Notes under the pieces: generated by a model | What the model saw: only the letters and a program-made list of their open reading frames with translations | Told to the model about the DNA's origin: nothing | Databases searched by the model: none | Part shown: positions 43,111 to 52,127 of the stretch, in pieces | Numbering within the stretch: the stretch's first letter is position 1 | How the letters are laid out: each line of letters begins with the position of its first letter | Origin: Ruminococcus sp. | GTDB lineage: Bacteria > Bacillota > Clostridia > Lachnospirales > Lachnospiraceae | Length of the DNA: 63,275 bases | NCBI GenBank assembly: GCA_023663085.1 | Contig: JAMPIB010000012.1 | Location: 1 to 63,275 of the forward strand | Reading direction: 5' to 3' | Made by a program: the position numbers and the translations under genes

Positions 43111-44340
43111 ATGAAAATAATTCAGATTAATGAGTATTGCGGAATAGAAAGTACAGGAAAGATTTGCTTTGAACTAGCAAAAATGTTAGAGAATAAAGGA
43201 GATATTTGTCGTATTGTTTATGGACGTAAAAAGGCGTCTGCGGAAGCTGAGAAATATGGAGTTCGTATGACAAATGACTTAGGGATTCGTTTACATGGAG
43301 TTGAGACGCGTGTACTTGATAACCATGCCTTTTCATCAACGTTTGAGACAAAAAGGATAGTATCTTTTCTGGAAAAATTTAAGCCGGATATAATACACCT
43401 GCATAATCTACATGGTTACTATATTAATGTGGAAATACTATTTAAATATATTAAGAAAAAAAATATACCAATTATATGGACATTACATGATTGTTGGGCT
43501 ATAACAGGTCATTGTGCACATTTTTCACATAGCTGTGATAACTGGAAAACAGGGTGCCATCATTGCGGGCAAATAAGAGAGTATCCTGCGAGTTATGTTG
43601 TGGATGCTTCAAAAAAAAACTGGAAAAAGAAAAAAGACCTATTTACTGCATTGGAAAATGTTGTTATTACGGCGCCTTCATTTTGGCTTTCAAGAGTAGT
43701 AAAGGATTCCTATTTGAGTAAATATCCGGTAAATATAGTACCGAATGGTATTGATTTAAATGTTTTTTATCCTAGAGATAACAATATATTTTATAAAAAG
43801 TTTGGGAATAAAAAAATCATTTTAGGTGTTGCCAGTATATGGAATAGAAACAAGGGAATAGATGATTTTATCACATTGTCTAACATGTTGGATGATCAAA
43901 GATTTCAAATTGTTTTAGTAGGCGGAGGAATAAAAGAAAAGGATTTTCCTTCTAGCATTCATGTTATAGAAAAAGTAGATAGTGCAGATGTGTTAGCAGA
44001 GATATATTCAAGTGCAGATATATATGTGAATTTGAGCAAAATTGAAATTTTTGGATTGACTACTGTAGAAGCCTTAGCGTGTGGCTGTCCAGTTATAGTT
44101 TATGAAGCGGGAGGGAGTGGCGAAAGTGTTGGAGAGCAATGTGGAAAAGTAATTGCAAATGGTGATCTAAAAAGTGTAATTGATATAATACAAAGTATGA
44201 TATTATATGACAGAACTAGTGTTAAAAATATTTGTGTTCAACAGGCAGAAAAGTATTCTATAGAATATATGTTGAAAAAATATTATGATTTATATAAAAA
44301 AATGCTTTGTCTACATAAAAATATGGTGAAATATGAGTAA
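43111..44340 (+). CDS. Glycosyltransferase family 4 protein (WcaC-like)
   Basis: A 409-residue GT4 enzyme. The N-terminal acceptor half has IIHLHNLHGYYIN and a Cys/His-rich stretch WAITGHCAHFSHSC, typical of the WcaC-like group. The donor half has ILGVASIWNRNKGIDDF, LVGGGIKEKDF and FGLTTVEALACGCPVIVYEAGGSG-ES, the nucleotide-sugar motif. ATG 43111 is the natural start (MKIIQINEYCG). It overlaps the next gene by 8 bases, so translation is coupled. Sugar specificity is unknown. Confidence 0.9.
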   Translation: MKIIQINEYCGIESTGKICFELAKMLENKGDICRIVYGRKKASAEAEKYGVRMTNDLGIRLHGVETRVLDNHAFSSTFETKRIVSFLEKFKPDIIHLHNLHGYYINVEILFKYIKKKNIPIIWTLHDCWAITGHCAHFSHSCDNWKTGCHHCGQIREYPASYVVDASKKNWKKKKDLFTALENVVITAPSFWLSRVVKDSYLSKYPVNIVPNGIDLNVFYPRDNNIFYKKFGNKKIILGVASIWNRNKGIDDFITLSNMLDDQRFQIVLVGGGIKEKDFPSSIHVIEKVDSADVLAEIYSSADIYVNLSKIEIFGLTTVEALACGCPVIVYEAGGSGESVGEQCGKVIANGDLKSVIDIIQSMILYDRTSVKNICVQQAEKYSIEYMLKKYYDLYKKMLCLHKNMVKYE

Positions 44341-45454
44341 AAAAAAGGTGGGAATTATACGTTTATATTGTGGTGATTCTGGACAACCTCAATATTACAA
44401 TATGCAGGAACTTGGTTTGGCAAAGGAATATGTTAAGAATAATTATATGGTTTATATTATTATTCTTAAGAAAGGAAATTTCAAAAAAACTTATCAAAGA
44501 GTAGAAAAAAATATAGTATTTATTTTTCCTCAAACTTTTAATGTGCTCAATCATGGTATATTTTCAATTAAGATTATCAGAGAATTACAACTGGATCTGA
44601 TTCATTTAAATAGTGATAATCAGCTTTTTGTCCCTATTATTCTTAATTATTGTAAAAGAAATAGTATTGAAGTGTATAATTATGTGGGTATGATATTTTC
44701 GGGGGCGGGGAATAAATTAAAAAAAGCCTTAGCAGATGTAGCTGCATGGGTTAATATATACTATTATCGTAAATTTCCAACAATAGCGAAGACAGATGCT
44801 GTAAAAATGGAAATGGAGAAGTGTAATATTAAAAATGCAGAGGTTGTACCTGTAGGATTAGATGTTGACGATATTTGTCTAAGCAACGAATCAAAAGAAG
44901 TTTTTAAAAAAAGATTTCATCTGCCACTAAATAAAAAAATAATATTGTTCATAGGTAGGATGCAAGAGGAAAAGAGCCCATTAGAAGCCCTTGATTTATT
45001 AGAATCTCTTACGGAAGACTATATTATGGTAATGATAGGGGAGGGAAAGTTAAGTCAGAAAATAGATGAAAGGATAATAAAGAGGAATTTAGATGGTAGA
45101 GTGTATCGCATACACAAAGTAATGAATAGAGAAATATATCAGTATTATCAATGTGCTGATTATTTTATTAATTTAAATAGAAATGAATTGTTCGGAATGT
45201 GCATTTTAGAAGCGATGTATAGTGGATGTATTGTAATAGCTGTAAGAGCGCCAGGCCCAAATATGATATTAACGGATAAAGTAACGGGATTTTTGGCTGA
45301 TAATATAAATGATATAAAGTTGATATTGGAAGGTCATATCGAAAATAGCGATAAAATAAAGCAGTTAGCGTATGAAGAAGTATGTAATAACTATTTATGG
45401 GAAAAAAGCTATAAAAAAATAGAGGAGTATAGAAAAAAATATAGATTATCATGA
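44333..45454 (+). CDS. Glycosyltransferase family 4 protein
   Basis: A 373-residue GT4 enzyme with IILFIGRMQEEKSPLEALDLL and IGEGKLSQKI in the donor half and FGMCILEAMYSGCIVIAVRAPG as the nucleotide-sugar binding motif. The N-terminal half is less conserved, as expected for acceptor recognition. It overlaps the previous gene by 8 bases and the next by 4 (ATGA), a tight operon. Specificity is unknown. Confidence 0.9.
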   Translation: MSKKKVGIIRLYCGDSGQPQYYNMQELGLAKEYVKNNYMVYIIILKKGNFKKTYQRVEKNIVFIFPQTFNVLNHGIFSIKIIRELQLDLIHLNSDNQLFVPIILNYCKRNSIEVYNYVGMIFSGAGNKLKKALADVAAWVNIYYYRKFPTIAKTDAVKMEMEKCNIKNAEVVPVGLDVDDICLSNESKEVFKKRFHLPLNKKIILFIGRMQEEKSPLEALDLLESLTEDYIMVMIGEGKLSQKIDERIIKRNLDGRVYRIHKVMNREIYQYYQCADYFINLNRNELFGMCILEAMYSGCIVIAVRAPGPNMILTDKVTGFLADNINDIKLILEGHIENSDKIKQLAYEEVCNNYLWEKSYKKIEEYRKKYRLS

Positions 45455-46629
45455 AAATACGTATTAATAAAGAAAAGTTGTTTTGTGCAATGACGTGCAT
45501 GTATGTTTTTGCAACTATAATTGTAGACTTTTTTCGTAAATTGGGAAATGAACAAAGTTTGGAAGTGATAAGAAATATTATCTATATTATTTGTTTTTTA
45601 TATGTAATAATACATATATATTTGAATCGGAAAATTAAATTGGATATTATTTTCTTATTAATTTTTCCATTGCAGGCATTTATTACTTTATGGATTACAC
45701 CTGAGATTAAGCCAGTTCTTTCTTTCTTTATTTTATATTATTTTTCACGTGATTTTGTTGGATATTATCTGTTTTCAAGACTGTGTACTCCTGAGATATT
45801 CAAAAATAGTAGATGGCTATTATTTATTATTGCTTTGCTTTATAGTATGGTGATTGTGTTACAAGGGTTTAGATCTGATAATTATATGTTGTCATCATAT
45901 AATCTGATAATTCCTGCAAGTATATTGCTAATTTATGGAATGAAGGATTTTAAAATAGTATATCTTTTTGGTGGATTTATATCATGTTTGACAATATTAT
46001 TATATGGTGCAAGAGGAGCGCTTGTTTGTGTTGGAATTGCAATTATTCTATTTATGATTAACGATTTTTTTAAAGAAAAAATTTCTGTAGGAAAAGTTGT
46101 GTTGACAGCCTGTATTATTATGGGAGGAGTAGGCGTAATACTTAATTTTAATCAAATACTAATAAGGGTTTATGAATTGACAGGTTCAAGAACAATTAGA
46201 TTGATATTATCGGGGAATATAATAAATGGCTATGGTAGAGCAAAAACATATAATGCCTTTTGGAATGAAATAACTGCCAATCCATTTGTATATAGAGGTA
46301 TATTATCGGATAGAATACTAGCAGCGGAGATGATGAATCAGCCGGTTTCGAGAGGTACATATGCACATAATATCATTTTTGAGATTATATATGAGTATGG
46401 GATTGTTTTGGGAACTCTTATATTACTGTTTATTTTTGGATGTTTTGGAGTTTGTATTTATAAAATAATCAAAAAGAATAATAGAGATTTATTTATTCTT
46501 TTTATCTCAATATTTCCGGCTGGTTTTTGCTCATTATTTTTTTCTGGTTCGTATTTAAGTACACATTATTTTTGGATGTTGGTTGGACTGACATATAATG
46601 TTTTAAAAGGAAAGTTTTCAAACCTATGA
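45451..46629 (+). CDS. Wzy-type polysaccharide polymerase (O-antigen ligase/polymerase family)
   Basis: A 392-residue integral membrane protein with ten or more hydrophobic segments and a large extracytoplasmic loop (about 245-300, containing ITANPFVYRGILSDR and YAHNIIFEIIYEYG). The His-Asn pair in that loop is typical of Wzy/WaaL proteins. It would join repeat units outside the membrane under control of the Wzz protein. Low similarity is normal for this family; the call rests on topology, the loop motif and its place between glycosyltransferases and the flippase. Confidence 0.85.
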   Translation: MKIRINKEKLFCAMTCMYVFATIIVDFFRKLGNEQSLEVIRNIIYIICFLYVIIHIYLNRKIKLDIIFLLIFPLQAFITLWITPEIKPVLSFFILYYFSRDFVGYYLFSRLCTPEIFKNSRWLLFIIALLYSMVIVLQGFRSDNYMLSSYNLIIPASILLIYGMKDFKIVYLFGGFISCLTILLYGARGALVCVGIAIILFMINDFFKEKISVGKVVLTACIIMGGVGVILNFNQILIRVYELTGSRTIRLILSGNIINGYGRAKTYNAFWNEITANPFVYRGILSDRILAAEMMNQPVSRGTYAHNIIFEIIYEYGIVLGTLILLFIFGCFGVCIYKIIKKNNRDLFILFISIFPAGFCSLFFSGSYLSTHYFWMLVGLTYNVLKGKFSNL

Positions 46630-46641
46630 TGAGGTATAGTG

Positions 46642-48099
46642 ATGGTCAAGATACAGAAAAATATAATTTATCAAGCTATATATCAGGTTGTAGTTGCATT
46701 AACACCATTAATTACCTCACCCTATATTTCAAGAGTTTTAGGTGTAAAAAACTTAGGTATTTATTCATATACATATGCAATGGTTAGCTATTTTATGTTG
46801 TTTTCAATGTTAGGAATTACGAACTATGGAAGCAGAGAAATTGCAATAAGCTGTATACGTGGTAAGGAATGTAGGGATAGAACTTTTGGAGAGATATTTC
46901 CTATACAGTTTTTTATGACAGTAATTATGATAGGTTTATACATTTTGTATTTTATTCTGGCAGTCAGGGAAAACAGAATTGTGGTTGCTATACAAATGAT
47001 AAACATTATCAGCTGTTTATTTGATGTTAATTGGTTTTTTGTTGGTATTGAGAAAATAAAAGTAATAGTTATTAGAGGGATTGTTGTAAAATTTATAACT
47101 GTTTTCTGTATTCTTTTTTTTGTGAAAAGTGAAAATGATTTATGGATATATGTAGTCATTATGTCAGTAAGTACATTAATAAATAATTTGATTTTATGGA
47201 TATATATTTTTTCAGACCTAGAGTTAATCATTCCTTCTTTAAAAGACGTTTTAAAACATATTAAACCATGTTTCATATTGTTTCTGCCAGTATTATCCAG
47301 TTCAGTATATAGAATAATGGACAAAACAATGGTTGGTAGGCTTAGTGACTATGAACAACTGGGATTTTATTATAATGCTGATAAAGTTATCAATATTCCT
47401 ATTTGTCTGGTATCAGGAATATCGATGATATTATTGCCGCGAATGACACGCTATATACATAATAATGAAATAGAAAAAGCTAACATGCTTTTTTCTCAAT
47501 CAATTGATATTTTTTTGGGTCTTTCATGTGCGGTAGGATTTGGGATTGCATCCGTTGCAAAAGAATTTATTCCTTTTTTCTTTGGTAGTAATTATTATGA
47601 GTGCGTTTTATTGGTAATAATATTTTCGCCTGCTTTTATAATCAAATCTATGTCTATGTGCATTAGATATGTATATTTGATTCCCAATAAACAAGAAAAA
47701 ATATATAATTTTGCAATTTTGGGAGGTGTAGTTGTAAATCTTATATTAAACTTTTGGTGGATTCCTTATTATGGTGCTAAAGGGGCTGTGTGTGCGACCT
47801 TGCTGACTGAGTTAACAGTTTGTATAATACAAATAAGTGGAATTGAAAAATCTGTTAGAAGAAGTATTATTAGAAAACAATTACTATATTATTTTGTTAA
47901 CGCTACTATTATGTGCATATTGATATACTATGTAGAATATTTAGATTGTGCAAATAGCGTAAAACTGCTGCTTAAAATATTTTTTGGAATAGGAATTTAT
48001 TTAGGTTTATGTTTATGGGAATGGGGACATAGTAGAGACAAAATTTTTATGCAATATATAAGTTCAATAATTATGTTGTTGAGAAAAATAAATATTTGA
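46642..48099 (+). CDS. Wzx-type oligosaccharide flippase
   Basis: A 485-residue membrane protein of the MOP/PST superfamily that flips undecaprenyl-linked repeat units to the outer face. It starts IQKNIIYQAIYQVVVALTPLITSPYISRVLG and has about 12-14 hydrophobic helices. The MARTMVGRLSDYEQLG-like segment (KTMVGRLSDYEQLGFYY) and GAKGAVCATLLTE are typical. ATG 46642, with GAGG upstream, is preferred over GTG 46639. It is the last gene of the AT-rich cassette. Confidence 0.92.
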   Translation: MVKIQKNIIYQAIYQVVVALTPLITSPYISRVLGVKNLGIYSYTYAMVSYFMLFSMLGITNYGSREIAISCIRGKECRDRTFGEIFPIQFFMTVIMIGLYILYFILAVRENRIVVAIQMINIISCLFDVNWFFVGIEKIKVIVIRGIVVKFITVFCILFFVKSENDLWIYVVIMSVSTLINNLILWIYIFSDLELIIPSLKDVLKHIKPCFILFLPVLSSSVYRIMDKTMVGRLSDYEQLGFYYNADKVINIPICLVSGISMILLPRMTRYIHNNEIEKANMLFSQSIDIFLGLSCAVGFGIASVAKEFIPFFFGSNYYECVLLVIIFSPAFIIKSMSMCIRYVYLIPNKQEKIYNFAILGGVVVNLILNFWWIPYYGAKGAVCATLLTELTVCIIQISGIEKSVRRSIIRKQLLYYFVNATIMCILIYYVEYLDCANSVKLLLKIFFGIGIYLGLCLWEWGHSRDKIFMQYISSIIMLLRKINI

Positions 48100-48108
48100 G
48101 TAGGATAA

Positions 48109-48318
48109 TGATTGGAAAGTGGCAAAATATCATACAAAACCAGTTGACAAACAGTCACTTTTCATATTATGATAAGCATATCAGAAAATTTCTAATATTG
48201 TGCGTTTCGCACATTCAGACAGTTTCTGTCGGATTTTCTACACATCATTTAAATAAGACAGGAACTGATACAGGTGATGCACATATCGGTGTCCTGTCGG
48301 CATACGGGAGGATACTAT
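48109..48318 (+). promoter_or_regulatory. Promoter and structured leader of Rpn-family copy 1
   Basis: Promoter TTGACA (48144-48149) and TATGAT (48168-48173). The leader folds as an outer stem AGAAAAT/ATTTTCT (48183-48189 with 48233-48239) around two hairpins, TGTGCG-TTT-CGCACA (48199-48213) and GACAG-TTT-CTGTC (48218-48230). A long hairpin GACAGGA-ACTGATA with TATCGGT-G-TCCTGTC (48257-48298) follows. GGGAGG at 48306-48311 serves ATG 48319. The loop of the last hairpin differs from copies 2 and 3 while the stem is kept. Confidence 0.7.
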
Positions 48319-49314
48319 ATGAAGAATAACAAAAGAATTGCAGATGACAAAAGAGCCACAGACAGTAAAAGAAGTACGGGCAATGAAAGAAACACGGGCA
48401 GTAAGAGAATTGGGCGGATCATAAAACTGAAACTGCCGTGGCGCCGGAAAGTACGCAGGGACGTCAAGGACAGGCTGTTCCGGTTCCTGTTTGAGAAAGA
48501 CAGAGAAGCCCTGTTACAGCTCTATAATGCCTTAAATGACACGGATTATCGTGACTCGTCAGCCTTACAGATCGTGACCATAGAGAGCGTGGTCTATGTA
48601 GTGATGAAAAACGACCTGGCCTTTGTACTGGCAGGGACATTAAACCTTTACGAACACCAGAGCACTTATAATCCGAACATGCCGGTACGCTTTCTGATCT
48701 ATCTGGCGGAAGAATACCAGAAGCTGATAGACCGCGTGGGAGTGAGCCTTTATGGTTCTTCTATGATAGAGCTGCCCACGCCAAGGTGCGTTGTTTTTTA
48801 CAATGGAGAAAAAGACGCGCCGGAAGAGAGTACTCTAAGACTGTCGGATGCCTTTGTTGACAAAGAGCGTCCGGGGGATGTAGAGTTACAGGTGAGGATG
48901 CTGAACATCAACTACGGACACAATAAGGAACTGATGGATAAGTGCCGGATGCTGGCGGAGTATGCAGAGTTCGTGGAAATAAGCAGACAGCATGTCAGAA
49001 AAGGAATGGATTTGCAGAAAGCTTTAAATGCGGCAATCGACTACTGTCTGGAACATGGAATCTTATATGATGTATTAAGAGAACACCGATCGGAGGTATT
49101 GGGGATGCTGCTGGAAGAATTTGATGCGAAAAAGTATGAGAGAACGATACGGATGGAAGGGATGAGGCAGGGAGAACAACAAGGAATCGACCGGGCCAAC
49201 CGATTGACGAAGCTCCTGATCGAGCAGAACCGGATAGAAGACTTGAAGCGTACCTTAGAAGATCCGGTGTATCAGGAGTCGCTGTTTGATGAATTTAAAG
49301 AACTATTAAAATAA
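48319..49314 (+). CDS. Rpn/PD-(D/E)XK nuclease-family protein, copy 1 of 3
   Basis: A 331-residue member of the PD-(D/E)XK transposase-like family related to Rpn recombination-promoting nucleases. Residues 1-40 are a basic low-complexity tail of five-residue units (KRSTG, KRNTG). The conserved core starts near KLPWRRKVRRDVKDRLFRFLF and holds KNDLAF (Asp) and LYEHQS (Glu-x-Gln), the presumed metal site. The core ends at YERTIRMEG; the C-terminal helix here is short (MRQGEQQGIDRANRLTKLL). Rpn proteins cut DNA and raise recombination. The gene directly follows the polysaccharide cassette but has its own promoter and high GC, so it does not belong to that operon. Confidence 0.85.
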   Translation: MKNNKRIADDKRATDSKRSTGNERNTGSKRIGRIIKLKLPWRRKVRRDVKDRLFRFLFEKDREALLQLYNALNDTDYRDSSALQIVTIESVVYVVMKNDLAFVLAGTLNLYEHQSTYNPNMPVRFLIYLAEEYQKLIDRVGVSLYGSSMIELPTPRCVVFYNGEKDAPEESTLRLSDAFVDKERPGDVELQVRMLNINYGHNKELMDKCRMLAEYAEFVEISRQHVRKGMDLQKALNAAIDYCLEHGILYDVLREHRSEVLGMLLEEFDAKKYERTIRMEGMRQGEQQGIDRANRLTKLLIEQNRIEDLKRTLEDPVYQESLFDEFKELLK

Positions 49315-49650
49315 CTTTTGTTGCTTTTTGCTGTTTGATTTGGATTTAATGCTTGAAAATGGCGTGACCAGAACGATAAAAAAGAGTAAATTGAACATTT
49401 GATTGAAAGCATCTATCGTAGAATAGCGATTATCATGCAAGCAAACATAATTGGTAAAATATCATACAAAACCAATTGACAAACAGTCACTTTTCATATA
49501 AGATAAAATCATCAGAAAATTTCTAATATTGTGCGCTTCGCACATTCAGACAGTTTCTGTCGGATTTTCTACACATTATTTAAATAAGACAGGAACTGAT
49601 ACGAAATTGTGCGCATATTGGTGTCCTGTCGGCATACGGGAGGATACTAT
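49315..49650 (+). promoter_or_regulatory. Intergenic unit with promoter and structured leader of Rpn-family copy 2
   Basis: After copy 1 come about 150 AT-rich bases that resemble the stretch after copy 2. The promoter follows: TTGACA at 49476-49481 and TAAGAT at 49499-49504 with 17-base spacing. The leader has the same fold: outer stem 49514-49520 with 49564-49570, hairpins at 49530-49544 and 49549-49561, long hairpin 49588-49630. In the long hairpin TATTGGT replaces TATCGGT, which keeps pairing by a G-U. Confidence 0.7.
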
Positions 49651-50667
49651 ATGAAGAATAACAAAAGAAGCACAGGCAGTAAAAGTAACACAGACAACAA
49701 AAGAAGCAAACGGGCTATGAGATTGAAGTTACCATGGCACCGGAAAGTACGCAGGGACGTCAAGGACAGGCTGTTCCGATTCCTGTTTGAGAAAGACAGA
49801 GAAGCCCTGCTACAGCTCTATAATGCCCTAAATGGCACAGATTATCGCGACTCGTCAGCTTTACAGATCGTGACCATAGAAAGCGCGGTCTATGTAGTGA
49901 TGAAAAACGATCTGGCCTTCGTACTGGCAGGGACATTAAACCTTTACGAACACCAGAGCACTTATAATCCGAACATGCCGGTACGCTTTCTGATCTATCT
50001 GGCGGAAGAATACCAGAAGCTGATAGACCGCGTGGGAGTGAGCCTTTATGGTTCTTCTATGATAGAGCTGCCCACGCCAAGGTGCGTTGTTTTTTACAAT
50101 GGAGAAAAAGACGCGCCGGAAGAGAGTACTCTAAGACTGTCGGATGCCTTTGTTGACAAAGAGCGTCCGGGGGATGTAGAGTTACAGGTGAGGATGCTGA
50201 ACATCAACTACGGACACAATAAGGAACTGATGGATAAGTGCCGGATGCTGGCGGAGTATGCAGAGTTCGTGGAAATAAGCAGACAGCATGTCAGAAAAGG
50301 AATGGATTTGCAGAAAGCTTTAAATGCGGCAATCGACTACTGTCTGGAACATGGAATCTTATATGATGTATTAAGAGAACACCGATCGGAGGTATTGGGG
50401 ATGCTGCTGGAAGAATTTGATGCGAAAAAGTATGAGAGAACGATACGGATGGAAGGGATTAGAGAAGGGATAGAAGAAGGAAAGCGACAAGGAATAGAAG
50501 AAGGCAGGAGACAAGGAGCAGAAGAAGGTAAAAAGCAGATAGAACGGGTCAATCGCTTGAACCGTCTGTTGTTGAAGCAGAACCGGATAGAAGACCTGCA
50601 TCGCTCTTTTGAAGATTCCAGCTATCAAGAATTGCTACTTAATGAATATGAAGAACTATTAAAATAA
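49651..50667 (+). CDS. Rpn/PD-(D/E)XK nuclease-family protein, copy 2 of 3
   Basis: A 338-residue paralogue whose core is almost identical to copy 1 at protein and DNA level. It differs at both ends. The N-terminal basic tail is shorter (KRSTGSKSNTDNKRSKRAM). The C-terminal coiled coil is longer and made of GIEEGKRQ-type seven-to-eight-residue repeats (about 270-300). Catalytic candidates KNDLAF and LYEHQS are intact. Its own promoter, leader and GGGAGG site suggest independent expression. The pattern of identical core and variable ends points to recent duplication or gene conversion. Confidence 0.85.
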   Translation: MKNNKRSTGSKSNTDNKRSKRAMRLKLPWHRKVRRDVKDRLFRFLFEKDREALLQLYNALNGTDYRDSSALQIVTIESAVYVVMKNDLAFVLAGTLNLYEHQSTYNPNMPVRFLIYLAEEYQKLIDRVGVSLYGSSMIELPTPRCVVFYNGEKDAPEESTLRLSDAFVDKERPGDVELQVRMLNINYGHNKELMDKCRMLAEYAEFVEISRQHVRKGMDLQKALNAAIDYCLEHGILYDVLREHRSEVLGMLLEEFDAKKYERTIRMEGIREGIEEGKRQGIEEGRRQGAEEGKKQIERVNRLNRLLLKQNRIEDLHRSFEDSSYQELLLNEYEELLK

Positions 50668-50941
50668 CGCTAGTTGTATTTTGCTGTCTATTTGAGCATT
50701 TGAGAAAACAGCTATACATAGAATAACGATTATTATGTAAGTGAACATAATTCCATAAACAAATAATTGACAAACAACAGATTTTATATTATGATAAAAT
50801 CATCAGAAAATTTCTAATATTGTGCGCTTCGCACATTCAGACAGTTTCTGTCGGATTTTCTATACATTATTTAAATAAGACAGGAACTGATACGAAATTG
50901 TGCGCATATCGGTGTCCTGTCGGCATACGGGAGGATACTAT
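50668..50941 (+). promoter_or_regulatory. Promoter and structured leader of Rpn-family copy 3
   Basis: Promoter TTGACA (50767-50772) and TATGAT (50790-50795), 17 bases apart. The leader fold is the same: outer stem 50805-50811 with 50855-50861, hairpins 50821-50835 and 50840-50852, long hairpin 50879-50921. The spacer between the promoter boxes has diverged from copies 1 and 2 while the RNA arms are unchanged. Confidence 0.7.
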
Positions 50942-52012
50942 ATGAAGAATAACAGAAGAAGCACAGCTGGCAAAAGAAGCACAGGCAGTAAAAGAAGTAC
51001 GGGCAATAAAAGAAACACAGACAGTAAGAGGATTGGACGAATTGTAAAACTGAAGTTACCATGGCGCCGGAAAGTACGCCGGGATGTCAAGGACAGGCTG
51101 TTCCGATTCCTGTTTGAGAAAGACAGGGCGGCTTTACTGCAACTCTATAATGCCTTAAATGGCACAGATTATCGTGACTCGTCAGCTTTACAGATCGTGA
51201 CCATAGAAAGCGCGGTCTATGTAGTAATGAAAAACGACTTGGCCTTCGTACTGGCAGGGACATTAAACCTTTACGAACACCAGAGCACCTATAACCCCAA
51301 CATGCCGGTACGCTTTCTGATCTATCTGGCGGAAGAATACCAGAAGCTGATAGACCGCGTGGGAGTGAGCCTTTATGGTTCTTCTATGATAGAGCTGCCC
51401 ACGCCAAGGTGCGTTGTTTTTTACAATGGAGAAAAAGACGCGCCGGAAGAGAGTACTCTAAGACTGTCGGATGCCTTTGTTGACAAAGAGCGTCCGGGGG
51501 ATGTAGAGTTACAGGTGAGGATGCTGAACATCAACTACGGACACAATAAGGAACTGATGGATAAGTGCCGGATGCTGGCGGAGTATGCAGAGTTCGTGGA
51601 AATAAGCAGACAGCATGTCAGAAAAGGAATGGATTTGCAGAAAGCTTTAAATGCGGCAATCGACTACTGTCTGGAACATGGAATCTTATATGATGTATTA
51701 AGAGAACACCGAACGGAGGTATTGGGGATGCTGTTGGAAGAATTTGATGCGAAAAAGTATGAGAGAACGATACGGATGGAAGGAATAGAAGAAGGTAAAA
51801 GACAAGGACTGGAGGAAGGGATAAAAGAAGGTAAAAAGCAGATAGAACGAGTCAATCGCTTGAACCGTCTGTTGTTGGAACAGAACCGGATAGAAGACCT
51901 GAAACATGCCGTAGAAGACCCGGCCTATCAGAAGTTGCTGCTGGAAGAATTTGATACTGAGAAGTATGAGAGAACAATGAGGGAAAAGGGAATTGAAGAA
52001 GACCGCGAGTAG
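50942..52012 (+). CDS. Rpn/PD-(D/E)XK nuclease-family protein, copy 3 of 3
   Basis: A 356-residue paralogue with the longest tails of the three. The N-terminal tail carries five basic units (RRSTAG, KRSTGS, KRSTGN, KRNTDS, KRIGR). The C-terminus adds a second LLLEEFDTEKYERTMREKG-type block that repeats the end of the core (LLEEFDAKKYERTIRMEG). This suggests an internal duplication. The core with KNDLAF and LYEHQS is the same as in copies 1 and 2. A hairpin terminator follows at 52022, closing the three-gene array. Confidence 0.85.
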   Translation: MKNNRRSTAGKRSTGSKRSTGNKRNTDSKRIGRIVKLKLPWRRKVRRDVKDRLFRFLFEKDRAALLQLYNALNGTDYRDSSALQIVTIESAVYVVMKNDLAFVLAGTLNLYEHQSTYNPNMPVRFLIYLAEEYQKLIDRVGVSLYGSSMIELPTPRCVVFYNGEKDAPEESTLRLSDAFVDKERPGDVELQVRMLNINYGHNKELMDKCRMLAEYAEFVEISRQHVRKGMDLQKALNAAIDYCLEHGILYDVLREHRTEVLGMLLEEFDAKKYERTIRMEGIEEGKRQGLEEGIKEGKKQIERVNRLNRLLLEQNRIEDLKHAVEDPAYQKLLLEEFDTEKYERTMREKGIEEDRE

Positions 52013-52021
52013 GGACAGCAA

Positions 52022-52057
52022 GGAGGGGGATAGCACCAGACAGCTATCTCCCTCTTA
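52022..52057 (+). terminator. Terminator after the Rpn array
   Basis: GAGGGGGATAGC pairs with GCTATCTCCCTC (one mismatch) across an 8-base loop, then TTAAAAATT. Confidence 0.7.
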
Positions 52058-52127
52058 AAAATTCTCACAGGTATCACCCTGCCCCTGCCCGCATATATAT
52101 TAACGAAGAATAATAGCAGGTTACCAA

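Noticed and set aside
48096-48329. 77-codon open frame between the flippase and Rpn copy 1
   Set aside because: It runs through the promoter and the paired leader arms, and the equivalent frames in copies 2 and 3 are not kept open. The RNA structure explains the conservation.
48319-52012. Insertion sequence with terminal inverted repeats
   Set aside because: The family is sometimes called transposase-like, but I found no terminal inverted repeats or target duplications flanking the copies, only tandem repetition of gene plus leader.
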